A stretch of 64,000 nucleotides of DNA from Bifidobacterium santillanense (GTDB taxonomy: Bacteria > Actinomycetota > Actinomycetes > Actinomycetales > Bifidobacteriaceae), in contig NZ_JAFEJS010000001.1 of NCBI RefSeq assembly GCF_018555385.1, positions 124,001 to 188,000 of the forward strand, read 5' to 3'. Each line of letters starts with the position of its first letter. The first letter of the stretch is position 1. The notes under the pieces are model-generated. The model was given only the letters and a program-made list of their open reading frames with translations. It had not been told where the DNA came from and did no database searches. Below, one piece after another: positions 18,583 to 29,511 of the stretch. The position numbers and the translations under genes were made by a program.

Positions 18583-19041
18583 CTACAGCAGCACCGCGAA
18601 CACCGCTCCTGCGGCGATCGCGGGAACGAACGGTGTCCTGCCCCTGTACCGCGTATGACGCTGCGGATCGAAACGTGTCCAGAACAGGATCCACACGAGC
18701 CCTGCAAGGCTCATCGCCACCCACCACGTGACGACGCTTCCCAATCCGTACATGCCGACCGCCAATCCGAGCGGCAGCATCGCGGTCACGTCCCCGAACC
18801 CCAGCGCCCCCGGTTTCGCCAGGGCGAGCAGCAGCTGGACGAACGCGCACAGCAGTGCGAACATCAGCGCCTGCAGCACCACGAAGAACTGGTTAGCGAT
18901 CCCCGCCCACACGAGATCGGCGATCAGCTGCGCCAACGTGAACACGCCCACCCACGTGCGCGGCACGCGGCGCCGGCGCACGTCCTCGACGCTGAGGGCC
19001 AGGCAACAAATGAGACTCGGCAGACAATACAGGTACGGCAT
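18583..19041 (-). CDS. A24-family prepilin peptidase (small, TadV/CpaA-like)
   Basis: A 152-residue multi-pass membrane aspartic protease. The two catalytic aspartates are D20 in LSVEDVRRRRVPR and D84 in the GxGD-type motif GFGDV. It lacks the N-terminal methyltransferase domain of large PilD enzymes, as do the peptidases of Tad/Flp pilus systems. It would trim pre-pilins at the inner face of the membrane. No pilin or pilus-assembly gene is near, so it must serve a locus elsewhere, as bifidobacteria commonly carry a separate tad locus. Confidence 0.88.
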   Translation of the reverse strand: MPYLYCLPSLICCLALSVEDVRRRRVPRTWVGVFTLAQLIADLVWAGIANQFFVVLQALMFALLCAFVQLLLALAKPGALGFGDVTAMLPLGLAVGMYGLGSVVTWWVAMSLAGLVWILFWTRFDPQRHTRYRGRTPFVPAIAAGAVFAVLL

Positions 19042-19233
19042 GTCTTAACATTAACCCCTAGTGAACACGCACAACGGCCCCGTATCCCGCGGGCGCGCGG
19101 GTGCCGTCACGCCCAGAGCGTAAAAGCTCGCCCCTGGGTGTGTCGGCTGCATGGACGGCGCCGGACAGGCGACGTCGGGAAGCGGCGACGCGGGACGGAC
19201 GGCCGTGACCGAACCTGATGGAGGAGAACAGAT

Positions 19234-20427
19234 ATGTTGCGTTGGCAGACCGCGGGGGAGTCGCACGGCGAGGCGCTGGTGGCCATGATCGAGGGGCTTC
19301 CCGCGGGGGTCTCGGTCACCAGCGGCGATGTGGTGGACGCGCTGGCGCGCCGCCGTCTCGGCTACGGCCGCGGCGCCCGCATGAAGTTCGAGCAGGACAA
19401 GGTCCGTCTGCTTACGGGCGTGCGCCACGGCTCCACGCTCGGCGGCCCGATCGCCATCGAGATCGCCAACACCGAATGGCCGAAGTGGACCGAGGTCATG
19501 AGCGCCGATCCGCTCGACCACGACATCCCGCGCGAGGGCCGCAACGCGCCGCTGAGCCGTCCGCGTCCGGGCCACGCCGATCTGACCGGCATGCGCAAGT
19601 ACGGCTTCGACGACGCCCGTCCGGTCCTCGAGCGCTCCAGCGCCCGCGAGACCGCGTCGCGCGTCGCGCTCGGCGCCGTGGCCGCGAGATTCCTCGAGCA
19701 GGCGTTCGGCATCCGCACCGTCGCTCATGTCATCTCCATCGGCGGCGCCGGCGTCGAGGACGCCGACAACGCGCCGCTGCCTACCCCCGACGACGTCGCC
19801 GCGCTCGACGCCTCCCCGGTACGCACGCTCGACAAGGCTGCGGAGGAGCGCATGGTCAGGCGCATCGACGAGATCAAGGCCAACGCCGACACCGTCGGCG
19901 GCGTCATCGAGGTCATCGCCTACGGCGTGCCCGCCGGCATCGGCACCTACGTGGAGTCCGACCGCCGTCTCGACGCGGCCCTCGCCTCCGCCGTCATGGG
20001 CATCCAGGCCATCAAGGGCGTGGAGATCGGCGACGGCTTCCTCGAGGCCGTGCGTCCCGGCTCCGCCGCGCACGACGAGATGGTGCCCGGCGAGGACGGC
20101 CGCATCACCCGCCTGACCAACCGCGCCGGCGGCATCGAGGGCGGCATGTCCAACGGCCAGCCCATCCGCGTACGCGCCGCGATGAAGCCGATCCCGTCCA
20201 TCCCGCGCGCCCTGCGCACCGTGGACGTGGCCAACGGCGAGGCCGCGCAGGCCATCAACCAGCGTTCCGACTCCACCGCCGTGCCGGCCGCGGCCGTCGT
20301 GGCCGAGGCGATGGTGCGACTGACCCTCGCCAAGTACGCGCTCGAGAAGTTCGGCGGCGACAGCGTCGAGGAGACCCGTCGCAACTGCGAGAACTACCTC
20401 GCCTCCTGGCCGGAGCACATGCGTTGA
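19234..20427 (+). CDS. aroC: Chorismate synthase
   Basis: A 397-residue FMN-dependent chorismate synthase, which makes chorismate from EPSP, the last shikimate-pathway step. The family signatures are [16 protein letters not shown] near the N-terminus, [29 protein letters not shown] and the C-terminal [25 protein letters not shown] precedes the ATG. It heads an operon with aroKB and aroQ; the start of aroKB overlaps its stop. Confidence 0.98.
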   Translation: MLRWQTAGESHGEALVAMIEGLPAGVSVTSGDVVDALARRRLGYGRGARMKFEQDKVRLLTGVRHGSTLGGPIAIEIANTEWPKWTEVMSADPLDHDIPREGRNAPLSRPRPGHADLTGMRKYGFDDARPVLERSSARETASRVALGAVAARFLEQAFGIRTVAHVISIGGAGVEDADNAPLPTPDDVAALDASPVRTLDKAAEERMVRRIDEIKANADTVGGVIEVIAYGVPAGIGTYVESDRRLDAALASAVMGIQAIKGVEIGDGFLEAVRPGSAAHDEMVPGEDGRITRLTNRAGGIEGGMSNGQPIRVRAAMKPIPSIPRALRTVDVANGEAAQAINQRSDSTAVPAAAVVAEAMVRLTLAKYALEKFGGDSVEETRRNCENYLASWPEHMR

Positions 20428-22169
20428 GCCGTAATCGAAGCAACAGCAGCCGGGGCCGCGGTCGCGGTCGCCGCGTGAACGACGAGATCACAGACCGTCG
20501 CGCACGGGTGGGCGTCGACGTCACCGCCGACACCGGAACCTCCACGGTGCGTCGTCCGCGCGCCGTCATCATCGGCATGATGGGCGCGGGCAAGACCCGC
20601 GTCGGCAAGGAGGTCGCGCACATGATGCGCATCCCCTTCGCCGACGCCGACGTCGAGATCGAGCGCGAGGTCGGCATGAAGATCCCCGCGTACTTCGACA
20701 AGTACGGCGAACCCGCCTTCCGCGAGGTCGAGGCCGATCTGATCGCCGACTTCCTCGAGACCTTCGACGGCATCTTCTCCCTCGGCGGCGGCGCCCCGAT
20801 GACACCGTCCACGCAGGTCGCATTGGCCGACTACATCTCCGCCGGCGGCCGCGTCGTCTACCTCGACGCGGACCCCGAGGAGGCCATGGAGCGCGCCAAC
20901 CGCGGCGGCGGCCGTCCGATGCTCGCCGGCGACGCCAACGCCCGCTGGAAGAAGCTCTACAAACAACGCGATCCGGTGTTCCGCGAGGTCGCCAACGTGC
21001 TGGTGCATACGCGCCGGCAGACGCCGCAGGTCGCCGCGAGAAAGGTGATGGACATGATTTCCGAACGCAGCGTGCATGTGACCGGCACCGCCATCGAGCC
21101 CTACGACGTGGTCATCGGCGAGGGCACGATGAACCACGTCGCCGAGGTGTTCGGCGACAAGGTCTCCAAGGTGGCCCTGATCCACACGCAGCCGGTGCAG
21201 CGCCACTCCGACCGCGCCCGCGCCCTGCTGCGCCAGGCCGGCTACGAGGTCTCCGACATCGTCGTGCCGGACGCCGAGGCGGGCAAGACCGTCGAGGTCG
21301 CCAACGGCGTGTGGGAGCGCCTGGGAGACGAGGGCTTCACCCGCTCCGACGCGATCGTCGGCGTCGGCGGGGGAGCGGCCACCGATCTGGCCGGCTTCAT
21401 CGCCGCCACATGGATGCGCGGCATCCGCTACGCCAACTGCCCGACATCGTTGCTGGCGATGGTCGACGCCTCCACCGGCGGCAAGACCGGCATCAACACC
21501 ACGGCGGGCAAGAACCTCGTCGGCTCGTTCTACACGCCCGCCGGCGTGTTCGCCGACACGAAGACCCTGGCCTCGCTGCCCAACGACATCTTCATCGAGG
21601 GGCTCGGCGAGGTCGCGAAGTCCGGATTCATCGAGGACACCGAGATCCTGTCCATCCTCGAACGGCACGCGGCCGAGCTGCGCGCCTTCGATGGAGCGAC
21701 GTTCCTCGGCTCCGGCCTCGAGGACGTCGTCTCCGAGCTCATCGAGCGCACGGTGACCGTCAAGGTCCACCACGTCTCCGCCGACCTCAAGGAGAAGGGC
21801 AAGCGCGAGTTCCTCAACTACGGACACACGCTCGCCCATGCCATCGAGAAGCTCGAGCACTTCCGCTGGCGCCATGGCAACGCGGTCGCCGTCGGCACCG
21901 TGTACGCGGCCGAACTGGCGAACATCCTCGGCTACATCGACCGCGATCTGGTCGACTACCACCGTTCGCTTCTGAATTCGCTGGGTCTGCCGACCTCGTG
22001 GAACGGCGGCTCGTTCGAGGACGTGCTCGCCCTGATGCACAAGGACAAGAAGGCGCGCGGCAACATGCTGCGCTTCGTCGTGCTCGAAGGCGGCCCCGGC
22101 CACGTCGTCCATCTGGAGAACCCGCCGGCGGACGCCGTCGAGGAGGCCTTCCGCCGCATCCAGCGCTAG
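20424..22169 (+). CDS. aroKB: Bifunctional shikimate kinase / 3-dehydroquinate synthase fusion
   Basis: One 581-residue protein combining two shikimate-pathway enzymes. Residues about 45-205 are shikimate kinase: Walker [12 protein letters not shown], the shikimate-binding [10 protein letters not shown] and GGGAP. Residues about 225-575 are NAD-dependent dehydroquinate synthase: [44 protein letters not shown] and the metal-binding [10 protein letters not shown]. The TTG start overlaps the aroC stop as TTGA, giving translational coupling; a GTG at 20475 is the alternative. The N-terminal extension is Arg/Ser/Gly-rich. Steps 2 and 5 of the pathway are thereby made in equal amounts. Confidence 0.93.
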   Translation: MSRNRSNSSRGRGRGRRVNDEITDRRARVGVDVTADTGTSTVRRPRAVIIGMMGAGKTRVGKEVAHMMRIPFADADVEIEREVGMKIPAYFDKYGEPAFREVEADLIADFLETFDGIFSLGGGAPMTPSTQVALADYISAGGRVVYLDADPEEAMERANRGGGRPMLAGDANARWKKLYKQRDPVFREVANVLVHTRRQTPQVAARKVMDMISERSVHVTGTAIEPYDVVIGEGTMNHVAEVFGDKVSKVALIHTQPVQRHSDRARALLRQAGYEVSDIVVPDAEAGKTVEVANGVWERLGDEGFTRSDAIVGVGGGAATDLAGFIAATWMRGIRYANCPTSLLAMVDASTGGKTGINTTAGKNLVGSFYTPAGVFADTKTLASLPNDIFIEGLGEVAKSGFIEDTEILSILERHAAELRAFDGATFLGSGLEDVVSELIERTVTVKVHHVSADLKEKGKREFLNYGHTLAHAIEKLEHFRWRHGNAVAVGTVYAAELANILGYIDRDLVDYHRSLLNSLGLPTSWNGGSFEDVLALMHKDKKARGNMLRFVVLEGGPGHVVHLENPPADAVEEAFRRIQR

Positions 22170-22212
22170 CAGCGGAAGAGAAGCAGAAAAGAAGCAGCAA
22201 AGGAGACAACGC

Positions 22213-22662
22213 ATGTCCACCAAAGTCATCGTCGTCAACGGCCCCAACCTCGGCCGTCTCGGCATCCGCCAGCCCGACGTCTACGGACGTCAGGACCTCG
22301 AGGAGCTGCGCCGCCTGTGCACCGGGTGGGGAGCCGAGCTCGGACTCGAGGTCGAGGTCCGCCAGACCGACGACGAATCCGAGATGGTCCACTGGATGCA
22401 CCGGGCCGCCGACGAGAAGACCCCGATCGTCATGAACCCGGCCGCGTTCACCCACTACTCCTATGCGCTGGCCGACGCCGCGCACATGGTCGGCGACGCG
22501 GGCCTGCCGCTCATGGAGGTCCACATCTCCAACCCGTCCGCCCGCGACGAGTTCCGCAAGCGGTCGGTCATCTCGCCGGTCGCCACCGGCACCATCACTG
22601 GACTCGGCTTCTTCGGCTACAAGCTCGCGCTGGAGGCCGTCGCCCACATCGTCAACGGCTGA
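22213..22662 (+). CDS. aroQ: Type II 3-dehydroquinate dehydratase
   Basis: A 149-residue type II dehydroquinase, which converts 3-dehydroquinate to 3-dehydroshikimate, between the AroB and AroE steps. Conserved elements are VVNGPNLGRLG at the N-terminus, the catalytic Tyr in VYGRQ, NPAAFTHYSYAL, and EVHISNPSARDEFR with the catalytic His and arginine. AAGGAG precedes the ATG. It is the third gene of the aroC-aroKB-aroQ operon and is followed by a long hairpin. Confidence 0.96.
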   Translation: MSTKVIVVNGPNLGRLGIRQPDVYGRQDLEELRRLCTGWGAELGLEVEVRQTDDESEMVHWMHRAADEKTPIVMNPAAFTHYSYALADAAHMVGDAGLPLMEVHISNPSARDEFRKRSVISPVATGTITGLGFFGYKLALEAVAHIVNG

Positions 22663-22689
22663 TCTCCATCGTCCCGACCCGAGTCGGCC

Positions 22690-22743
22690 CGGGCCCCGTT
22701 GCCGCGATCGTTCATCCGCGGGAACGGGGCCCGTCGCGTCCTC
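22690..22743 (+). terminator. Terminator of the aro operon
   Basis: CGGGCCCCGTT (22690-22700) pairs perfectly with AACGGGGCCCG (22733-22743) around a 32-base loop, 28 bp after the aroQ stop. Confidence 0.7.
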
Positions 22744-22808
22744 TTTCCGGTCCCGTTCGCGTTCGGCTCGCGCCGATGCGATGAACACGCCGCGTCATAT
22801 GCGGATGA

Positions 22809-22814
22809 TAGTAT
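22809..22814 (+). promoter_or_regulatory. Possible -10 element of pyrG, implying a leaderless mRNA
   Basis: TAGTAT ends 8 bases before the pyrG ATG. Initiation about 7 bases downstream would leave essentially no 5' leader, and no Shine-Dalgarno sequence is visible before this ATG. No -35 consensus is visible. Confidence 0.35.
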
Positions 22815-22822
22815 GAAATTCC

Positions 22823-24484
<1,662 letters not shown>

Positions 24485-24540
24485 GTTCCCCGCGTCGTTG
24501 CCGACGGAGGCGTGAAGCCTGAATCGATGAGCACATGAAA

Positions 24541-24576
24541 AGGCGGTGGCATGACCGAAAGGTCGTGTCACCGCCT
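24541..24576. terminator. GAAA-tetraloop hairpin between pyrG and the TraX-like gene
   Basis: A 16-bp stem (24541-24556 with 24561-24576, two wobbles) closed by a GAAA loop. It sits between convergent genes and can act in both directions. Confidence 0.85.
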
Positions 24577-24601
24577 CCTCGTATGCGGTCTTCGTGCTCT
24601 G

Positions 24602-25532
24602 TCAGAACAGCATGTAGTTGCTCATCACCATGCCGATGAGATACAGCACGACGATGTGCGCGGGGTAGAAGACGTAGAAGAACCACTTCACATGCGGCCC
24701 GCGCTTGTGGTTGTACAAGAGCATGAACGGCAGCGCGAAGACCATCATCCACTGGTAGTTCACCGTGAATGGGGACTGGCCAAGGGCGAATTGCGAAATG
24801 CCCGCGTTCTTCAGCATGAAGTTGGCCACGTGATTGATGGGACCGTCGCCCATGACGACCGCGGTCAGTCGACTGGCGACGGGAAGAGCGGAGACCAGAT
24901 ATATGAGGGACATGCCGCCGAATGCGAGTGACGTGAGCAGTCTATTGTCATGAACGGCCCACAGGACAACGCCGATCGCGACATCGAGCCATCCTCCCTC
25001 GAGCCCTAGAACGGTGCCGCTCGCCGCCAACAGGACATAGAGAGTGAAATTCGCATCATAGGGCAGGGCATCTATGAAGTAGGCGGCGAAGATCATCACC
25101 ACGCCGATGATGAGCTGCGCCGCGATGTAGATCGAGATGTTGCGTAGTCGTTCTCGTCCCGTGGGGGGGGGCGGATAGCAGGCAGATGATCAGGCTCATC
25201 TGGAACAGCGTGGCGAAGATGTTGTTGCCGATGGGATTGAGCATCACACCGCTGGAGAGGGGCGGCAGCAGGTAGGAGACCGCCTGTATGAGGGACATGC
25301 CCACGCTGGCGAGGTAGAGGCGCAGGAGGAATCGTTTGCGGTTGCTGGTGTACATGCAGCTCCATCCGATGAGGAAGAAGAAGATCGGCGCGGATAGTCT
25401 GCCGATCCAGTGCATCCACACCGGCATCTCCGGCAGGAACTCGGCCACATGGTCGATGAGCATCAACACGCAGGCCAGGATCTTCAACTGGAAACTGGTC
25501 ATGCCACTTCGTATGGAGAGTTCGCCGTTCAT
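24602..25532 (-). pseudogene. TraX-like polytopic membrane protein, out of frame at a C9 tract
   Basis: The sequence encodes a TraX-family membrane protein in two frames. The first part (from ATG 25532, with GGGAGG upstream) has SFQLKILACVLMLIDHVAEFL and WIGRLSAPIFFFLIG, typical of TraX; the second (ending 24602) has KWFFYVFYPAHIVVLYL. The frames meet in a run of nine G on the plus strand (25163-25171), C9 in the gene. With C8 or C11 the frame is continuous and C8 gives 309 residues; with C9 translation stops near 25056 after 158 residues. TraX of the F plasmid N-acetylates pilin, so a surface-modifying acyltransferase role is possible. It may be phase-variable, a true pseudogene or an assembly error. 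Confidence 0.75.
25163..25171. repeat. Nine-base homopolymer (G9 / C9) inside the TraX-like gene
   Basis: A mononucleotide run of nine within coding sequence, the longest I saw in the window, placed mid-gene exactly where the reading frame shifts. Confidence 0.9.
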
Positions 25533-25808
25533 GGAATCCGTCCTCCCTGCCGCATTGCACGCCTTGACGGGTTCCATTGTAATGAGCGCGAGGTCATCGC
25601 GAGCGGTGGATGCTCTTGGAGAGCCGGCGGGTGCGCCGCAGAGTCATCTCCCCGTCCACCGCGTCCGTACGGGCGATCCGACCCGCGTGGACCGCGTTAC
25701 CAAACTCACGTTCGCATGTAGCCGACATACGGTGTCGATATGGAGATGAGGTGCGCCTTCTGCTAGATTTGCGTAGGAACTTATGTGAACGATTGGAGGC
25801 AGTGTACG

Positions 25809-27305
25809 GTGAGCGACACCCAAGCACCCAACGCCGCAGCTGACGTGGAGATGAGCCAGTACGTGGCCGACAGGTCCCGCGTCAATGAGGAGAAGATCAA
25901 ACAGGACGACGAGATCATCCAGCAGTTCGGCGACTACAGCTACGGCTGGCATGATTCCGACGCGGCCGGCGAGGCCGCCAAGCGCGGCATCGACGAGAGC
26001 GTCGTGCGCGGCATCAGCGCCGACAAGGGCGAACCGGAGTGGATGCTCGACATGCGTCTGCGCGGCTACAAGGCCTTCCTCGAGAAGCCGATGCCCGAGT
26101 GGGGCGTCGACCTGACCGGCTTCAACGCCGATGATTTCAAATACTACGTCAAGCCGATCGACAAGCAGGCCAAGACGTGGGACGAGCTGCCCGACGACAT
26201 CCGCAACACGTACGACCGCCTCGGCATCCCGGAGGCGGAGAAGAACCGTCTGGTCTCCGGCGTCGCCGCCCAGTACGAGTCCGAGGTCATCTACAACTCC
26301 ATCCAGGAGGACCTGAAGAAGCAGGGTGTGATCTTCGTCGACACCGACACCGCCGTGCGCGAGTACCCCGATCTCGTTCGCAAGTACTTCGGCACCGTCG
26401 TGCCGCCGGAGGACAACAAGTTCGGCGCCCTCAACACCGCGGCCTGGTCCGGCGGCTCGTTCGTGTACGTGCCCAAGGGCGTCCACGTGGACATCCCGCT
26501 GCAGGCGTACTTCCGCATCAACACCCCGGCCATGGGCCAGTTCGAACGCACCCTGATCATCGCCGACGAAGGCTCCTACGTGCACTACGTCGAGGGCTGC
26601 ACCGCCCCGATCTGGTCCGAGGACTCCCTGCACGCCGCCATCGTCGAGATCATCGTCGAGAAGCACGCCCGCGTGCGCTACACCACCGTGCAGAACTGGT
26701 CGAACAACGTCTACAACCTCGTCACCCAGCGCGCCTATGTGCGTGAGGGCGGCACGATGGAATGGGTCGACGGCAACATCGGCTCCAAGGCCACGATGAA
26801 GTACCCGGCCTGCATCCTCGCCGAGCCGTACGCGAAGGCCAGCACCATGTCGCTCGGCTTCGCCGGCAAGGGCCAGTATCAGGACACCGGCGCGAAGATG
26901 ATCCACCTCGCCCCGCACACCTCGTCCACGATCGTCGCCAAGTCGATCTCCCGCGGCGGCGGACGCTCCGCGTACCGCGGCCTCGTCAAGATCGTCAAGG
27001 GCGCCGAGGGCTCCTCCAACTCTACCGTGTGCGATGCGCTGCTCGTCGACGACTTCAGCCGTTCCGACACGTACCCGCACGTGGACGTGCGCGAGGACGA
27101 CGTCTCGATGGCGCACGAGGCCACCGTCTCCAAGATCTCCGAGGACCAGCTCTTCTACCTGATGAGCCGCGGCCTGTCCGAGGAGGAGGCGCAGGGCATG
27201 ATCGTGCGCGGCTTCGTCGAGCCGATCAGCCGCGAGCTGCCGATGGAGTACGCGCTCGAACTCAACAGACTCGTCGAATTGCAGATGGAAGGATCGGTGG
27301 GCTGA
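25809..27305 (+). CDS. sufB: Fe-S cluster assembly scaffold SufB
   Basis: A 498-residue SufB, part of the SufBC2D scaffold on which Fe-S clusters are built. Conserved blocks include [57 protein letters not shown] and [17 protein letters not shown] with the functionally important cysteines. The start is GTG at 25809, with GGAGG nine bases upstream. It is the first gene of the suf operon. No SufR-type regulator gene precedes it, unlike the usual actinobacterial order. Confidence 0.97.
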   Translation: MSDTQAPNAAADVEMSQYVADRSRVNEEKIKQDDEIIQQFGDYSYGWHDSDAAGEAAKRGIDESVVRGISADKGEPEWMLDMRLRGYKAFLEKPMPEWGVDLTGFNADDFKYYVKPIDKQAKTWDELPDDIRNTYDRLGIPEAEKNRLVSGVAAQYESEVIYNSIQEDLKKQGVIFVDTDTAVREYPDLVRKYFGTVVPPEDNKFGALNTAAWSGGSFVYVPKGVHVDIPLQAYFRINTPAMGQFERTLIIADEGSYVHYVEGCTAPIWSEDSLHAAIVEIIVEKHARVRYTTVQNWSNNVYNLVTQRAYVREGGTMEWVDGNIGSKATMKYPACILAEPYAKASTMSLGFAGKGQYQDTGAKMIHLAPHTSSTIVAKSISRGGGRSAYRGLVKIVKGAEGSSNSTVCDALLVDDFSRSDTYPHVDVREDDVSMAHEATVSKISEDQLFYLMSRGLSEEEAQGMIVRGFVEPISRELPMEYALELNRLVELQMEGSVG

Positions 27306-27310
27306 TTCCC

Positions 27311-28540
27311 ATGGCGGAAAACAAAGCAGCAGAACTCAACATCCCCGTCGCGGATCCGAACGACCCGTACAAGGTGCCGGCGGCCATGCCGTCGAGCGCG
27401 GACCGCGCGCCCCGCTCGTTCGAGGTCGCCGCGTTCCCGGTGCCGGACCGCAAGCAGGAGGACTGGCGCTACACGCCGATTGACCGCATCGCCGAGTTCT
27501 TCGAGACGTTCACGCCGTCCGGCGAGACGCAGATCGAGGTCGGCATGATCGACGGCTCCCCGCTGGCCGACGGCGTCACCATCGAGCAGGTCAGGCTCGG
27601 CGAGGCCGAATCCGGCACCGTCTCCAAGCCGAACGATCGCGTCTCCGCCGTCGAATGGAACTCCGGCGCCACCGCGACCATCGTCAGGCTCGTGGGCGAG
27701 ATCGACCAGCCCGTGCTCGTCAAGGTGCACGGCGCCGGCGAGGACCTCGACGCGTTCCATCTGGTCATCGTCGCCGCCGACAGGGCGCACGCGGACGTCG
27801 TCGTCGAGCACGACGGCGACGCGAGGCTCGCCGAGGGCGTCGAGATCACCACCGGCAAGGACTCCCACGTCTCCGCCACGTTCATTCAGGAGTGGGACCG
27901 CACCGCCAAGCACGTCGGCAACCACCGCATCCACGTCGGCGAGGGCGCGTCTCTGCGCCACTCCGTCGTCACCCTGGGCGGCGACGTCGTGCGCATCCGC
28001 ATGGATCAGGACTTCGGCGGCGAGCAGGGCGAGCTCAACATGCTCGGCATCTACTTCGTCGACCCGGGCGAGCACATCGAGCACCGCACGATGGTGGTGC
28101 ACAACCATCCCGACTGCAAGAGCCGCGTCGTCTACAAGGGCGCGCTCGACGGCAAGGGCGCGCACTCCACGTGGGTCGGCAACGCGCTGATCCAGCCGAC
28201 CGCCCCCGGCACCGACTCCTACGAGCTCAACCGCAATCTGGTCCTCACCCCCGGCGCCATCGCCGACTCCGAGCCGAACCTCGAGATCGAGAACGGCAAC
28301 ATCATCGGCGCCGGCCATGCATCCTCCGTCGGCCGCTTCGACGACGAGGAGCTGTTCTACCTCGAATCCCGCGGCATCCCCGAGACCGAGGCGCGCAAGC
28401 TCGTCGTGCGCGGCTTCTTCGGCGAGCTCGTCGAGGAGATCGGCATCCCGGCCGTCTCCGACCACCTCATGAACGTGATCGACCGGCGACTGGCCCGCGG
28501 CGAAAGCGAGGCCATGGCGCAGGTGCTCGAAGACAAGTAA
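27311..28540 (+). CDS. sufD: Fe-S cluster assembly protein SufD
   Basis: A 409-residue SufD, the SufB paralogue that completes the SufBC2D scaffold and is needed for iron delivery. Recognisable parts are KQEDWRYTPIDRI near the N-terminus, the beta-helix core, and the C-terminal helical domain FYLESRGIPETEARKLVVRGFF. The ATG lies five bases after the sufB stop, so the two are coupled; sufC follows after 26 bp. Confidence 0.96.
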   Translation: MAENKAAELNIPVADPNDPYKVPAAMPSSADRAPRSFEVAAFPVPDRKQEDWRYTPIDRIAEFFETFTPSGETQIEVGMIDGSPLADGVTIEQVRLGEAESGTVSKPNDRVSAVEWNSGATATIVRLVGEIDQPVLVKVHGAGEDLDAFHLVIVAADRAHADVVVEHDGDARLAEGVEITTGKDSHVSATFIQEWDRTAKHVGNHRIHVGEGASLRHSVVTLGGDVVRIRMDQDFGGEQGELNMLGIYFVDPGEHIEHRTMVVHNHPDCKSRVVYKGALDGKGAHSTWVGNALIQPTAPGTDSYELNRNLVLTPGAIADSEPNLEIENGNIIGAGHASSVGRFDDEELFYLESRGIPETEARKLVVRGFFGELVEEIGIPAVSDHLMNVIDRRLARGESEAMAQVLEDK

Positions 28541-28566
28541 CGAACGCAAGTTTTTAGGAGTAATCA

Positions 28567-29346
28567 ATGTCCACTCTGGAAATCAAGGACCTGTACGTCC
28601 ACGTCGAGACCAAGGAAGGCACCAAGCAGATCCTCAAGGGCGCCTCGCTGACCGTTCATTCAGGTGAGACCCACGCGATCATGGGCCCCAACGGCTCCGG
28701 CAAGTCCACCCTCGCCTACACGCTGGCCGGCCATCCCAAGTACGTGGTCGATTCCGGCGAGGCGCTGCTCGACGGTCAGGACATCCTCAAGATGACCCCG
28801 GACGAGCGTGCCAAGGCCGGCCTGTTCCTCGCCATGCAGTACCCGGTCGAGGTGCCGGGCGTGTCGATGACCAACTTCCTGCGCACCGCGAAGACCGAGA
28901 TCGACGGCGAGGCGCCGTCCGTGCGTACGTGGGCGCGTGAGCTGTCCCAGGCGATGAAGCGCCTCAAGATGGACCCGAAGTTCGCCTCCCGCTCCGTCAA
29001 CGAGGGCTTCTCCGGCGGCGAGAAGAAGCGTGCCGAGGTGCTGCAGCTCGAGCTGCTCAAGCCGAAGTTCGCCATCCTCGACGAGACCGACTCCGGCCTC
29101 GACGTCGACGCGCTGCGCATCGTGTCCGAGGGCGTCAACCGCGCCAAGGAGGCCAACCAGTTCGGCATCCTGATGGTCACGCACTACACGCGCATCCTCA
29201 AGTACATCAAGCCTGACATCGTGCACGTGTTCGCCGACGGCCACTTCGTCAAGACCGGCGGTCCGGAGCTGGCCGACGAGCTCGAGGAGAACGGCTACGA
29301 CGCCTACCTGCCGGAGGGCGCGGACTCCGAGTCCGCCCTGGCCTGA
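28567..29346 (+). CDS. sufC: Fe-S cluster assembly ATPase SufC
   Basis: A 259-residue ABC-type ATPase with Walker A GPNGSGKST, signature GFSGGEKKRAEVLQ, Walker B FAILDETDSGLD and the switch His in VTHYTR. SufC is cytosolic and drives the conformational cycle of SufB-SufD. TAGGAG precedes the ATG. A long inverted repeat separates it from sufS. Confidence 0.97.
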   Translation: MSTLEIKDLYVHVETKEGTKQILKGASLTVHSGETHAIMGPNGSGKSTLAYTLAGHPKYVVDSGEALLDGQDILKMTPDERAKAGLFLAMQYPVEVPGVSMTNFLRTAKTEIDGEAPSVRTWARELSQAMKRLKMDPKFASRSVNEGFSGGEKKRAEVLQLELLKPKFAILDETDSGLDVDALRIVSEGVNRAKEANQFGILMVTHYTRILKYIKPDIVHVFADGHFVKTGGPELADELEENGYDAYLPEGADSESALA

Positions 29347-29367
29347 TTCGCCACCGTCGGGTAACCG

Positions 29368-29452
29368 CGTGGAATCGTGATCATCGACTCGCGACACACT
29401 CAAGGCCGTTCGGCCGAGCCTACGGTCGCGAATCGATGATCACGATTCCACG
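29368..29452. repeat. 28-bp inverted repeat between sufC and sufS
   Basis: Arms 29368-29395 and 29425-29452 are complementary at 27 of 28 positions around a 29-base spacer that itself holds GGCCGTTCGGCC. It stands inside the suf operon, 22 bp after sufC and 59 bp before sufS. It could be a partial terminator, an mRNA-stabilising stem or a protein-binding palindrome. Confidence 0.85.
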
Positions 29453-29511
29453 CTCGATTGCGTCGGACGTCGCGCAGCGACTTTGCGCAGGTAATCACAC
29501 AAGGGGGATAG

